A DNA stretch of 64,000 bases from an archaeon. GTDB lineage: Archaea > Aenigmatarchaeota > Aenigmatarchaeia > GW2011-AR5. Position 1 is the first letter of the stretch, and every line of letters begins with the position of its first letter. This document shows, one piece after another, positions 47,784 to 56,999 of the stretch. The translations under genes were made by a program, and so were the position numbers. The notes under the pieces are model-generated. The model saw only the letters and a program-made list of their open reading frames with translations, made no database searches and was not told where the DNA came from. Where the stretch lies: contig JANQNA010000007.1 in the NCBI GenBank assembly GCA_028279825.1, positions 183,877-247,876 of the forward strand, written 5' to 3'.

Positions 47784-48236
47784 ATGGAGTTAAAAACAGC
47801 GATAGAAAAAGCGAAAAACGATGAGACAATCAAGAAACTGGACGGTTATTTTCTCGGATCCTGTTTTGCATGCATAAAGAAAGCAAAGGACCCGATAAAT
47901 GAATGGACTTTACTCTTTTGCAAAGACGGCAAAGCCGTTGACTGTTTTGTAAACGATGGTTCTGTCACTATCAGCAAAGAAACGAGACCTTTGAAGGATG
48001 TAAAACAGGGTAATCCTGAGGAGGCAACTGTTACAGCGGAAACAGCGTTAAAACTGGCTGACTCCAAACACAAGAAACCAACTGCCAACATCCTGATTAC
48101 ACTGCACCAGAAAGACGCTTTGGTCTGGACAATAACAATGATTGATATGACAATGACGGCTACAAGTTATGATATTGACGCAAAAACAGGCAATATCGTC
48201 AAGGAAGAAACGACAAGCCTGATAAGGCAGATTTAA
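47784..48236 (+). CDS. Hypothetical PepSY-like protein
   Basis: 150 residues. SCFACIKKAKDPINEWTLLFCKDGKAVDCFVNDGSV is followed by EATVTAETALKLADSK and ALVWTITMIDMTMTATSYDIDAKTGNIVKEE, the latter resembling a PepSY-type fold. No signal peptide. Ends in a 38-bp overlap with the convergent secreted-protein gene. Confidence 0.6.
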   Translation: MELKTAIEKAKNDETIKKLDGYFLGSCFACIKKAKDPINEWTLLFCKDGKAVDCFVNDGSVTISKETRPLKDVKQGNPEEATVTAETALKLADSKHKKPTANILITLHQKDALVWTITMIDMTMTATSYDIDAKTGNIVKEETTSLIRQI

Positions 48237-48591
48237 TTTGTTCTTCCTGGAAACTAACTTTTATCTGCTGGCATCTTATTTCAAGATTATTCGCTTCTCT
48301 TTCTCCTCTTTTCAGAAATACAGGTGTTCTATGGCCTGAAATTTTTTGTCTTTCTGGAAGAATGAAGTATTCTATACCATCTTTTTTTATTCTGTCCCAC
48401 TGCCCATCCGGCTTTCTTGACGCAGCAAAATCATCATAGCATATTCTTTCTGGTGTTTCATAGACGGATGTTTTAATAATCCCCGGCAGAACATTTTCAA
48501 CACGATGTTTTACTTCATCTGCATACAGTGGTGGTGCTAAAGAAAGAATTGCTAGTGCGCCTAGCATTCTTGTGAAATAGTTGAATGACAT
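48199..48591 (-). CDS. Small exported protein
   Basis: 130 residues from MSFNYFTRMLGALAILSLAPPLYADE, a clear signal peptide with an A-D-E cleavage region. The mature part has two Cys (RICYDDF, EIRCQQ) and no recognised domain. Co-directional with the lipoprotein gene 5 bp upstream; likely one transcript. Confidence 0.6.
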   Translation of the reverse strand: MSFNYFTRMLGALAILSLAPPLYADEVKHRVENVLPGIIKTSVYETPERICYDDFAASRKPDGQWDRIKKDGIEYFILPERQKISGHRTPVFLKRGEREANNLEIRCQQIKVSFQEEQIKSALSGLSFLP

Positions 48592-48596
48592 CAGTA

Positions 48597-48965
48597 TTAC
48601 TTTGGTGTGCAATGTTTTCTTACTTCATCAAATGCGCTTTGAAGTACTATTGCCCTGTCAGAATCGCGTGATACTACTTCGTCGCCTTCTTTTATTCGTA
48701 AATCGCTGCTAGATGGGTTGTCAACTATGGCTGTACAAGCTCCATCTCGGTTACAAAAATAATCCAATGTGCCGGCTTCTTCTGGCCCTTTTTTTTCACT
48801 TGAAAAAGCTGAGTATACATCTCTTCCGGGACCTAAATTATTTACAATATAATGTGTCCTGACACCATATCTGTTATTAGAACCACATTCAATTGGTTTA
48901 TCTGGTGCACCACACCCAACTAATGTTAATCCAAGTGCATATAGTAATGGCATTCTTCTTATCAT
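48597..48965 (-). CDS. Small lipoprotein
   Basis: 122 residues. RMPLLYALGLTLVGCGAPDK is a signal with lipobox LVGC. The mature part has further Cys pairs (ECGSNNRYG, YFCNRDGACTA, KHC). Its leader resembles that of the lipoprotein at 62.3 kb (LGLVLGCTAPDE). Function unknown. Confidence 0.65.
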   Translation of the reverse strand: MIRRMPLLYALGLTLVGCGAPDKPIECGSNNRYGVRTHYIVNNLGPGRDVYSAFSSEKKGPEEAGTLDYFCNRDGACTAIVDNPSSSDLRIKEGDEVVSRDSDRAIVLQSAFDEVRKHCTPK

Positions 48966-48969
48966 TTCA

Positions 48970-50202
48970 TCACCTCTTCAAGAAGTATATGGTCTTCTTC
49001 TTGATTTTTCTTGCTTCCATAAAGCCGTTTGCGATCATCTGGTTTACTCTCAGCTTTGTTTTCTTGCTGCTCTTTCCAGCGGCCTTGCTCAGAGCTGTAA
49101 GTGTCATACCTTCTTTTGGAATTGTGTTAACTATAACAATATCCGTGATTTCTTCTTCAAGACCGTCAATCAGCTTGCTGAGGACTTTTTTCTTGTCTGT
49201 GGCCCACTTTGGCAATTTCTTTTTTGTCTTTAACAATTCTTTGGCATTCAGCAATCTAAGCATGTAATCCACGCTGTTTAATCTCAGTAAATATGAATTG
49301 AAGTTATCTATTGTCTTGTTCATTTTTGCCTGGCTCTTTGACATCTTTGTTCCTGTGGATGTGACGGACTTCTTGATCTGTTCCATTTTCTTTGCAACTT
49401 CTTTGTACTCGCCGATCTGGTCGGTAACGGAACTATAATTGTTATCGAGCTCGGACACAAGTGAACTCTTTATGTCTGCAAGACCCGCGTCTATTGCACC
49501 CTCAATTACCGTGTCCGGTGCCTTTGCTTCTATAAGTTTTTGAATATCATCGAGTTTCTGGGATTCTGAAACGGCCTGACCCGTGACTGTGCTCTGTAAA
49601 TTTTCTATGTCGGAAATTATACGATCTGCCTCACCCTTTCCTTCTATTGATGCATGCAGACTCTCGGATACAGCCTCATATTTTCTGCCCAGCGCGCTCA
49701 TTGCGGCCATAAGGTCGCCAATCATGACCTTTATGTTTTCAAGATCATCACCGTCCTGGGAATCAAGCTTTGCCTTTATGTTCTGAAGGCCTTCATAAAC
49801 ATCATAGTATTTTCTGTCAAAGGAACCGATAGCAGCAGTTGTGTTGTCCAGAGACGTTTTTACATTTTCCATATCTTCTTTTATCCTCCTGTCTGCAAAC
49901 TCTTTTTCACCGTATTCCACACCTATCTTGCTCTTCATGTTCTGTACGTTATCAGAAAGATCGACGTATTTGCGCTCAACGGATGCGATTGATGTGTGCA
50001 ATCCGGACAGTATATTCTTTATTTCACGAAGGACATCTGCACTCAGGTTTACGTTCATACCTGCAAAAGTATCAAGTTTGTTAAGAATCATGTCAAGCTT
50101 ATTCTTTTCTTCGTTTGTTGTCTTTGCTTCTACGAGCCTTACAGCCATTCTCTCGTCACTTGGCTTTTCTTCATCAACTCTTACGTAAATTCTCTCTTCC
50201 AT
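48970..50202 (-). CDS. Coiled-coil protein with triple repeat and C-terminal winged helix
   Basis: 410 residues. Residues about 60-190 hold three copies of a 40-50-residue helical unit centred on RKY (SVERKYVDLSDNVQNMKSKI, SFDRKYYDVYEGLQNIKAKL, ALGRKYEAVSESLHASI). More coiled coil follows. The last 80 residues (ITDIVIVNTIPKEGMTLTALSKAAGKSSKKTKLRVNQMIANGFMEARKIKKKTIYFLKR) look like a winged helix. No TM. A DNA-linked structural or regulatory role is possible; not known. Confidence 0.7.
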   Translation of the reverse strand: MEERIYVRVDEEKPSDERMAVRLVEAKTTNEEKNKLDMILNKLDTFAGMNVNLSADVLREIKNILSGLHTSIASVERKYVDLSDNVQNMKSKIGVEYGEKEFADRRIKEDMENVKTSLDNTTAAIGSFDRKYYDVYEGLQNIKAKLDSQDGDDLENIKVMIGDLMAAMSALGRKYEAVSESLHASIEGKGEADRIISDIENLQSTVTGQAVSESQKLDDIQKLIEAKAPDTVIEGAIDAGLADIKSSLVSELDNNYSSVTDQIGEYKEVAKKMEQIKKSVTSTGTKMSKSQAKMNKTIDNFNSYLLRLNSVDYMLRLLNAKELLKTKKKLPKWATDKKKVLSKLIDGLEEEITDIVIVNTIPKEGMTLTALSKAAGKSSKKTKLRVNQMIANGFMEARKIKKKTIYFLKR

Positions 50203-50294
50203 AGCCGTTTTAGTGACAAAAACGGTCTTAAGCTTAATCTATGTTGCGAACGTAATTGCTGTGTTATTTTTATAAATTACATAAAAATGATATT

Positions 50295-50816
50295 ATGCAG
50301 TACTTTTTTACGGATGTCTACGGATCCTGGCAGAAAACGCAGCAGGAGAAGCTGAGAAAGATAAAAAACCGTCTGGATAAGGAAACCTTCGGGAAGATTT
50401 TTGACGGCACGGTGCTGGATATAGGATGCGGAAACGGCTATTTGGAGAAGGAATACAAAAGAACCAAGATCATCGGCGTGGACACAAACCTGAGGATGCT
50501 AAGGAAGAATGTTGTTGTTTTTCCAAGGGTACTGGGCACGGGCGAATCTCTTCCATTCAGGAAATGGTCATTTGATTCCGTGGTTTCTATAGACACAATG
50601 CATTTAGTACGGAACAAAGATTTTCTCAGGGTGTTAAAACCCAAAGGATTTGTTCTTTTCTCCATGTTCTTTAACGACGAGAACTATGAGGAAAGGAGAA
50701 AGATGGTCCTTGGAAAACTGGAACAGCTTAAAATTCTGAAGGAGTTTGAAATAGATGCAAGGGAGAAAGAGTTTGTTGTTGTGGCTATAAAACCTACATC
50801 TCGTCTAAAACGCTGA
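50295..50816 (+). CDS. Class I SAM-dependent methyltransferase
   Basis: 173 residues from ATG at 50295. VLDIGCGNGYLEKEYKRTKIIGVDTNLRML is motif I to II, and LPFRKWSFDSVVSIDTMHLVRNKDFLRVLKPKGFVLFSMFF fits Methyltransf_11. Substrate unknown. Overlaps convergent argS by 23 bp. Confidence 0.85.
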   Translation: MQYFFTDVYGSWQKTQQEKLRKIKNRLDKETFGKIFDGTVLDIGCGNGYLEKEYKRTKIIGVDTNLRMLRKNVVVFPRVLGTGESLPFRKWSFDSVVSIDTMHLVRNKDFLRVLKPKGFVLFSMFFNDENYEERRKMVLGKLEQLKILKEFEIDAREKEFVVVAIKPTSRLKR

Positions 50817-52434
50817 CGCCCAAAAGATCCAGACCGTTCTCTATTACCTGCATAACCGATTTTATCAAAGCGATACGCTTTGCTTCATCATCGGATCCAA
50901 TTACTTTATGGGTGTGATAGAACTCGTTAAAGAGCGTGGCTAACTCGAATATGTAATTAGCTATCAGATTTGGCTTGTTTTCTTCTGCGCTGCGTTCCAG
51001 GACATAGGAAAATTGCGACAATTTCTTGATTATGCTTTGCTCTACGGCTTCTTCATATACAGGATTTTTTGAAGGTTTTGACCTGGTTTTCTTTAAAATA
51101 GAATTGGCACGCGCATACGTGTACTGTAAATAAGGTCCCGTATCACCCTCAAAACTAAGGATTTCGTTCCAGTCGAACTTCATATCACGTACCCTGTCCC
51201 TGGAAAGATTGCTGTACTTTATTGCACCGATTGCAACGGCTTTTGCGACTTCGTCGCTGTTCTTCAGGTCGGGATTTTTTTTCTTTAAAGTCTCCTTTGC
51301 CATTTCTATTGTTTTATTCACCACGTCTTCCATGAAAACTACGTTGCCTTTTCTTGTTGAGATTCTTCCGGTAGGCAGCGATATCTGGCCAACGTCGACG
51401 TGTACACATTCACCTTCTTTGATATAGCCCAATAGTTCGGCCATACGGAAGACCTGCCTAAAATGCAGTCTTTGTTCGGAACCTACGACGTACAAACGTT
51501 TCCAGAACCTGAATTCTTTTTTCTGGTATTTTATTGTTGCAAGATCCCTTGTAAGATAGAGCGTAGCGCCGTCTGATTTTTGTACCAGGGCTGTGGGCAT
51601 GTCATCAAATGTTGCAATAATCGCGCCGTTTTCCTCTTTAGACACCTTCTTCTTTAGAGTCTCCTGGATTATGTCTTTAAGCATTGGCATGTAGAAGCTC
51701 TCGCCTATGGAATGATCAAATTTTACCCCTAGAACCCTGTACATCCTGTCAAATTCACGCAAGCTTACTTCCACGAACCATTCCCAGATTTCTTTTGCTT
51801 CCTTATCCCCGTCTTCCAACCGTTTGAACCAGGCTCTTGCCTCGTCGTTTAATTTTTCATTTGTCTCGGCTTCCCTGTGGAATTTTACATACAGCTCGAG
51901 TAATTCTTCTATCGGGTTTTTTTCTACCTTTGCTTTATCTCCCCATGTTTTGTAGGCGTAAATAAGCTTACCGAACTGTGTTCCCCAGTCACCCAGATGG
52001 TTATCGGATATTACCTTGTATCCCAAGAATGTGTAAATATTATTCAGTGCCTGGCCCATTATTGTCGTGCTTAAATGACCTATTGTCAGAGGTTTTGCTA
52101 TATTTGGCGAGGAATATTCGATGACTACGGTCTTTTTCTTGTCGGCGGATCCGTACTTGTCGCCTCTCCTGGAAATCTCGTCAATGACTAACTTTGAGAA
52201 TTCGTCATAGTTGATGTAAAAATTAAGATAGGGACCCTTTGCTTCAATCTTTTGTATCAGATTTGGCAATTTCTTGAACTTGGCTTCCAGCTCTTTGGCT
52301 ATTTCTACAGGACTGCGTCCTTCTTTCTTTGCAGCTTCAAAACAAGGCGCGGCTAAGTCGGCATCTATACCTTTCGGGGGTATTTCCACCTTTCCGGCGA
52401 GTTTTTCACACTGTTTTTGAAATTCATTAAACAT
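50794..52434 (-). CDS. argS: Arginyl-tRNA synthetase
   Basis: 546 residues from ATG at 52434 (MFNEFQKQCEKLAGKVE). IEYSSPNIAKPLTIGHLSTTIMGQAL holds the HIGH-equivalent (IGHL); DNHLGDWGTQFGKLIYAY, the class I body LPTGRISTRKGNVVFMEDV in place of KMSKS, and the C-terminal DALR domain (YTYARANSILKK...HTHKVI) are all present. Some 20 more in-frame codons upstream lie in the promoter gap. Confidence 0.96.
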   Translation of the reverse strand: MFNEFQKQCEKLAGKVEIPPKGIDADLAAPCFEAAKKEGRSPVEIAKELEAKFKKLPNLIQKIEAKGPYLNFYINYDEFSKLVIDEISRRGDKYGSADKKKTVVIEYSSPNIAKPLTIGHLSTTIMGQALNNIYTFLGYKVISDNHLGDWGTQFGKLIYAYKTWGDKAKVEKNPIEELLELYVKFHREAETNEKLNDEARAWFKRLEDGDKEAKEIWEWFVEVSLREFDRMYRVLGVKFDHSIGESFYMPMLKDIIQETLKKKVSKEENGAIIATFDDMPTALVQKSDGATLYLTRDLATIKYQKKEFRFWKRLYVVGSEQRLHFRQVFRMAELLGYIKEGECVHVDVGQISLPTGRISTRKGNVVFMEDVVNKTIEMAKETLKKKNPDLKNSDEVAKAVAIGAIKYSNLSRDRVRDMKFDWNEILSFEGDTGPYLQYTYARANSILKKTRSKPSKNPVYEEAVEQSIIKKLSQFSYVLERSAEENKPNLIANYIFELATLFNEFYHTHKVIGSDDEAKRIALIKSVMQVIENGLDLLGVSVLDEM

Positions 52435-52529
52435 AGAATTAACTTGTTGGACAGTCTTAAAAAAGGGTCCAGTCACTGCATAAATGTGATGGAATTTGAG
52501 CATTTAAACTTTGCTGCGTGCAGGGAATT

Positions 52530-53498
52530 ATGGATAAACTGGAGAAGGCTAAGGAGAGTATTTACAAGGCTTCAGAAGAGCCTGAAGGTGATCACGTAAA
52601 GGGATTTACTTTTGAAAACCTGGACTTTCGGAAATTTATTGACGCTTACAAAACAACAGGCTTCCAGGCTACGCATCTGGGAAGGGCAATAGATATAGCC
52701 AAGAAAATGCGAGAGGACAAGGTCACTATTTTCCTTGGATTTACGTCAAACATGATTTCTTCCGGCGTCAGGGAAGCTATTACTTACCTTGTGAAGAACA
52801 AAATGGTTCATGCTATAGTTACAACAGCCGGCGGCATAGAAGAGGACATAATCAAGTGTTACAAGCCGTTTATCATTGGTGACTTTAGACTGGACGGAGC
52901 GAAGCTTCGTGAGAAAGGTGTAAACCGTACTGGAAATCTTCTGGTGCCTAACGACCGTTATGTCAAGTTTGAGGAAATCTTTACGAAGCTGTTAAAAGAG
53001 CTGATGGAAGAGCAATCACAGGGCAAAATAGCTACACCTTCGGAGATTTGCCGTCGTTTGGGCGAAGCCGGTGATGAAACTTCGTTCTTGTATTGGGCTG
53101 CAAAGAATGATATTCCTGTGTTCTGTCCTGGCATAACAGACGGATCTATTGGTGACCAGATGTTTTTCTTCAGAACGGAAAACGATCTAAAGGTGGACGT
53201 GGCACAGGATATATCAAAACTGACGGACATGGTTTTGGATGCTAAAGAAACAGGCTCGATAATTCTTGGCGGTTCACTGCCGAAACATCACATCATGAAT
53301 GCAAACATGATGAGAGAGGGCACAAAATATACAATTTATATTAACACAGCAATGGAGGGCGACGGGTCTGACAGCGGAGCTTTGCCTGAGGAAGCAAAGT
53401 CCTGGGGAAAAGCAGCCGCTGACGTGGACTCGATAAAGATCCAAGCTGATGCAACTATTGTGTTTCCTATTCTTGTGGCAGGCGCGTTTGTTGATTAG
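52530..53498 (+). CDS. dys: Deoxyhypusine synthase
   Basis: 322 residues from ATG at 52530. FTSNMISSGVREAITYLV, IVTTAGGIEEDIIKC, PVFCPGITDGSIGDQ and the active-site GGSLPKHHIMNANMMREG are DHS motifs; the Lys forms the enzyme intermediate. It moves the aminobutyl group of spermidine to aIF5A. Diverges from argS. Confidence 0.96.
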   Translation: MDKLEKAKESIYKASEEPEGDHVKGFTFENLDFRKFIDAYKTTGFQATHLGRAIDIAKKMREDKVTIFLGFTSNMISSGVREAITYLVKNKMVHAIVTTAGGIEEDIIKCYKPFIIGDFRLDGAKLREKGVNRTGNLLVPNDRYVKFEEIFTKLLKELMEEQSQGKIATPSEICRRLGEAGDETSFLYWAAKNDIPVFCPGITDGSIGDQMFFFRTENDLKVDVAQDISKLTDMVLDAKETGSIILGGSLPKHHIMNANMMREGTKYTIYINTAMEGDGSDSGALPEEAKSWGKAAADVDSIKIQADATIVFPILVAGAFVD

Positions 53499-53782
53499 TT
53501 CGACAAATCCGGATCGTATCCCTTTTGTTTGAGAAACAGTTCCGCGTATGCTTTTTCTTCAGCTATACGAGCTAAAGCTTCTGGTTTTGTTATTTCTCTA
53601 TCAACAAGAGCCCGTAATATTTTTTCTACTGTCGGAAATTCTACATAGACAACTGGTTTGTCTATACCATTCGCCACATGATCAAAATTTGATAGTACTT
53701 GACGCGCTATGGTACTTTTCTCCTGCGGGGTTTCTCCCCAGGTATACCTATCTAATCGTTTTTGTATGTCCTGTTCAATCAT
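53495..53782 (-). CDS. Hypothetical protein
   Basis: 95 residues, helical and charged: IEQDIQKRLDRYTWGETPQEKSTIARQVLSNF ... VDREITKPEALARIAEEKAYAELFLKQKGYDPDLSN. No family recognised and no TM. Overlaps dys by 4 bp at its 3' end; ychF lies downstream-convergent on the same strand further up. Could be a recently gained orphan. Confidence 0.55.
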   Translation of the reverse strand: MIEQDIQKRLDRYTWGETPQEKSTIARQVLSNFDHVANGIDKPVVYVEFPTVEKILRALVDREITKPEALARIAEEKAYAELFLKQKGYDPDLSN

Positions 53783-53812
53783 GAGATAAAGATGTTGAAT
53801 ACTTTATTAAAA

Positions 53813-54973
53813 CTATCGACCAGCCTTTATAGAAATAATGTCGCCGTGCTGCAATTCGTGCGTGGCTGATATATTTCTTCCGGTTTTTACGTCTACGGCT
53901 GCAATAAACTTTTTACCGATGTCCTCATGCACAGCATATGCTAAGTCATGAGCAGTTGAGCCACGCTTTAGCAGCAGCGCATCTGGAAGCACGTTGCCCT
54001 TTTTGTCTGTGTACTTGTGTTCATTTTCTACGGGATAAACAACAATCATTTGCAGCTTCTGGAAAACAAGTTCGTTGATTATGTTTTGCACACCTGTTGA
54101 TCCATAAGTATCAAGGAGTAAGCTGATTCTGTCCAGTGCCTGCTTGTGCTTTTCGTCAAGCTCCTTTAAAGTTCTAAAGGAGTTATCACCGGGCTTGTAA
54201 TCTACGATTCCTTTTTCTGCAGCCTTTCGCAAGGCCAATTCTGTGTCAGCAGAACACGGGTTAACCCGTTCACGAAACTTTTCGTATATCCGGTCTGCTC
54301 CGGTGATGTCTATCTTGTTGGCTGCTATGATTATTGGTTTACTTTTACTTCGCAAAAGCTTCAGGAAATCCAGGTATTGTTCATCAGTGGAATCTATGGA
54401 AAAATTGGCTTCTTTTATGGCTTCTTCTACAGCTAATTGACTGATTTTCAGACCTGAAAGCTGTTTGTAAATAGCATCTGAGAGTTTGCCCTTTGTGGTC
54501 TCGATACGCTTTGCTGTTTGCTGAAGACCCTTTTTTAGAATACCTAACATCCAGTAATCGAGTTCTTTTTCAAAGAATTCAATATCTCCTTCAGGATTGT
54601 GGCCGCTGGTCGGGTTACCTTCGCTATCGGTGGAACCGGAAATGTCTATTACATTGATTATGCCATCGGCTTCCATGGCATCAGCGAGAAATTGGTTGCC
54701 CAGGCCCCTTCCTTTATGTGCATCCGGCACGAGACCTGCTACGTCTATGACCTTTACCGGAACAAAGCGTGTACCGTCTATACATTTTGAGTTGTTCGGG
54801 GAACACTTGACCTTCAGGGATTTGCATGCGCACTCCGTGCGCACGTAAGTAACCCCACGATTTGGTTGTATTGTTGTAAAAATACGATTGCTTATTTCTG
54901 CGTCGACCAGTGTGGATGCTGAGAAGAAAGTTGTCTTTCCGACGTTTGTTTTGCCGCAGACAGCTATGAGCAT
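53813..54973 (-). CDS. ychF: YchF/OLA1-family GTPase/ATPase
   Basis: 386 residues. G1 GKTNVGKTTFFSAST, G3 IDVAGLVPDAHKGRGLGNQFLAD and the AANKID motif (PIIIAANKIDITG), helical domain, then a C-terminal TGS domain (DALLLKRGSTAHDLAYAVHEDIGKKF...LQHGDIISI). Archaeal YchF relatives bind ribosomes or tRNA. Normal length; well separated from neighbours. Confidence 0.93.
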   Translation of the reverse strand: MLIAVCGKTNVGKTTFFSASTLVDAEISNRIFTTIQPNRGVTYVRTECACKSLKVKCSPNNSKCIDGTRFVPVKVIDVAGLVPDAHKGRGLGNQFLADAMEADGIINVIDISGSTDSEGNPTSGHNPEGDIEFFEKELDYWMLGILKKGLQQTAKRIETTKGKLSDAIYKQLSGLKISQLAVEEAIKEANFSIDSTDEQYLDFLKLLRSKSKPIIIAANKIDITGADRIYEKFRERVNPCSADTELALRKAAEKGIVDYKPGDNSFRTLKELDEKHKQALDRISLLLDTYGSTGVQNIINELVFQKLQMIVVYPVENEHKYTDKKGNVLPDALLLKRGSTAHDLAYAVHEDIGKKFIAAVDVKTGRNISATHELQHGDIISIKAGR

Positions 54974-55023
54974 TCTATAACTAAATCACATACTTTTAAG
55001 AATTAATAATTAAACAGATACAG

Positions 55024-55482
55024 ATGAAGATTTGCAAGGTCTGTGCACAGAGTGATATGCTTTGTGCAGCGTGCCAAAAGAAACTGGAAGACGGCCAGAT
55101 AAAACAGGCAGAGGTAGATTTTTACAGGGCCGTCAAAGAACTGGGTGTTGAGCTTGTTGACGTTCTTGAGAGAGGCAACAGGTTATATGTCATAGCCGAT
55201 TCTAATAATTCAAGGAAAATTATCGGACCGGGCGGCAAGACCATAAGAAAAATATCCGAGCAACTTGGCAAACAGATAAAAGTTCTGGAAAAGACAGAAG
55301 GCACCGACAAAGAAGTAATAGAGAAACTTATCGGCGTGCCTGTAAAAGGTGTCAATACTGTTTATTCTCCTTCGGAGTCATACAAGATCCGTTTAGATAA
55401 AAAGTACAGGAAAATGGCCGAGCCGTTAAAATCTGTTGTCAGTGAAATTATTGGCAAGAAAATAACATTCGTTTTCGAATAA
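55024..55482 (+). CDS. NusA-like KH-domain protein with zinc knuckle
   Basis: 152 residues. An N-terminal metal site CKVCAQSDMLCAACQKKL precedes two KH domains, the first with KIIGPGGKTIRKISEQLGKQIKV (GxxG loop GPGG) and the second near the C-terminus (ESYKIRLDKKYRKMAEPLKSVVSEIIGKKITFVFE). It resembles archaeal NusA-related RNA-binding proteins. The Cys cluster is an extra compared with simple archaeal NusA. Confidence 0.8.
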   Translation: MKICKVCAQSDMLCAACQKKLEDGQIKQAEVDFYRAVKELGVELVDVLERGNRLYVIADSNNSRKIIGPGGKTIRKISEQLGKQIKVLEKTEGTDKEVIEKLIGVPVKGVNTVYSPSESYKIRLDKKYRKMAEPLKSVVSEIIGKKITFVFE

Positions 55483-55836
55483 TTAGTAGCGTCTTGGCAG
55501 AGATCTTTCTATATTCTTTAACCGTTCATTGATTGTTTCCGTTTGGCTTCTTATAGCGGATAACTGGCTTTCTATCAGCTGCAACCGGTCCATGATATCG
55601 TATTTGTCGTCTACATTCCTTTCAGGTGCACGGGTATCGATAGAGCCGAAACCCGGCGGTTCTTCAAAACGCGGCGGTCCACCCAATGGTTCTTCGACTT
55701 TTCTAAACGGATCGTCCAGATTTGGAGGCGGCCTTTCCCTGGGAAAATCAGGTTCAGGTTCCATTGGTTCTGACAGAACGCTGGATCTTATGTCCTCATA
55801 ATCGCCTTTGTGATGTTTTTTTAACCAGCCGAACAT
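55483..55836 (-). CDS. Small Pro-rich protein with terminal coiled coil
   Basis: 117 residues from ATG at 55836, preceded by AGGTGA. MFGWLKKHHKGDYEDI, then a Pro/Glu-rich disordered middle (FPRERPPPNLDDPF, GGPPRFEEPPGFG), then a short coiled coil (DIMDRLQLIESQLSAIRSQTETINERLKNIERSL). Looks like a scaffold or adaptor. Downstream of the sibling genes on the same strand. Confidence 0.65.
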   Translation of the reverse strand: MFGWLKKHHKGDYEDIRSSVLSEPMEPEPDFPRERPPPNLDDPFRKVEEPLGGPPRFEEPPGFGSIDTRAPERNVDDKYDIMDRLQLIESQLSAIRSQTETINERLKNIERSLPRRY

Positions 55837-55881
55837 TGTATTCACCTTTTAATTATTGTTATTTTACCTAGTATAAATTGG

Positions 55882-56370
55882 TTACTCCTGCTGTATCCTG
55901 AACCTTTCCCTTATTTTGTCCCTCATTGAGTGAATATCATCCTTGGCAGCCTCAAGATACACCCTTCGCTGCTTGTAGTAAAAACCATAATTGTAGAACC
56001 ACCAGAACCATCTCTGGATGAAATTGCCGTATTCGTACTTTGTTTCTACGGTGCCCTTCAGCTGGACGTAAAAATTACCCGTGCCGTCTTTAGGATCATG
56101 TACCCCCTGCACTATGACACGCACATACGTCTTCGTCCAGTTGTCTTCCTCACGTTTTCCCATCCAGACACCGTAAAAATCGTTTTTGGGTGAGGTGACA
56201 TCCCAGCGTATATCTGTCTCCAGAAGATCCTTACCGGGGATCTTCATGGTGCTTTTTATCAGATCCGGCATCATGCCTAGAATAGCTACGGCTTTCGGGC
56301 CCTTATACTTCACCTTTGTTGCGTCGGCCGGTGCTGTTATATCGTCTATTATGTTGATTTTGCTCTTCAT
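55882..56370 (-). CDS. Hypothetical protein, sibling A
   Basis: 162 residues. Mixed alpha/beta: KYKGPKAVAILGMMPDLIKSTMKI, DIRWDVTSPKNDFYGVW, TYVRVIVQGVHDPKDGTGNFYVQLKG, then an aromatic helix (FIQRWFWWFYNYGFYYKQRRVYLEAAKDDI). Sibling B, upstream, shares the order GP-helix, DW strand, KG strand and an R(R/K)F/W-W..FYxK+R helix, so they are probably paralogs. Function unknown; no TM although very aromatic. Confidence 0.65.
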   Translation of the reverse strand: MKSKINIIDDITAPADATKVKYKGPKAVAILGMMPDLIKSTMKIPGKDLLETDIRWDVTSPKNDFYGVWMGKREEDNWTKTYVRVIVQGVHDPKDGTGNFYVQLKGTVETKYEYGNFIQRWFWWFYNYGFYYKQRRVYLEAAKDDIHSMRDKIRERFRIQQE

Positions 56371-56379
56371 AAAAATAAA

Positions 56380-56904
56380 CTAAAGCGTCTCAGTCTTGCC
56401 CTCACGAAGGGCTTCGCCAAAGTGTTTTATGCTGCTTTCCATTGACGTCAGTAATTCTTTTCCCATGTTGAGGAATTCCATACGTTTTTTGTGATAAAAT
56501 GACTGGTGCCAGAAACGCCTTACCATTTCATACAATATATTCTGCTGCCATACTGTGTCCTGAGGGTATTCTGTAATAAGTCGCGGCTTAAGACGGATAA
56601 CGGCCTTTCCTTCACCACCCGATACGAAGCCTTTCAGGGAAACTTCCGTGACTATGTAAGAATAAATGTCCAGAATCTTGTTCACTTCCCAGTCTATCTC
56701 GAATTTCTCTGAATCCTTGCCCTTTTCCCATGAATAGGTTTTTTCCTGTACATACGCGTCAGGGACGTTGAAAACTGTACGTATTAGCTCGTTGATTTTC
56801 TTGTAGAATAATTCCGGGTGCGGGCCTACGTAAGATATGCGGATATCCTTGACAGGTTCAAATATATAGTCCCAAATAAGCAGCTTGGTCCTTGCCCATA
56901 CCAT
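56380..56904 (-). CDS. Hypothetical protein, sibling B
   Basis: 174 residues. Same layout as sibling A: ISYVGPHPELFYKKINELIRTVF, KFEIDWEVNKILDIYSYIVTEVSLKGFVSGGEGKAVIRLKPRLIT, then MVRRFWHQSFYHKKRMEFLNMGKELLTSM. Separated from A by 9 bp, so one operon, with the Pro-rich coiled-coil protein last. Function unknown. Confidence 0.65.
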   Translation of the reverse strand: MVWARTKLLIWDYIFEPVKDIRISYVGPHPELFYKKINELIRTVFNVPDAYVQEKTYSWEKGKDSEKFEIDWEVNKILDIYSYIVTEVSLKGFVSGGEGKAVIRLKPRLITEYPQDTVWQQNILYEMVRRFWHQSFYHKKRMEFLNMGKELLTSMESSIKHFGEALREGKTETL

Positions 56905-56959
56905 TCTCTACACCTATGATAAAGATCTCATTCATAGTATAAATTGATTTTTATACAAG

Positions 56960-56999
56960 GAGAATACCTTTGTATTCTCTTGATGACCCTACGTGTCAT
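56960..56999 (+). other. Two tandem hairpins flanked by TTTTTATAC
   Basis: GAGAATAC-CTTT-GTATTCTC (56960-56979) and ATGAC-N7-GTCAT (56983-56999) lie side by side in the divergent gap 56905-57029. TTTTTATAC, a TATA-like element, occurs just before (from 56948) and just after (from 56999). Could be structured leader, small RNA or paired operators. Confidence 0.4.
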
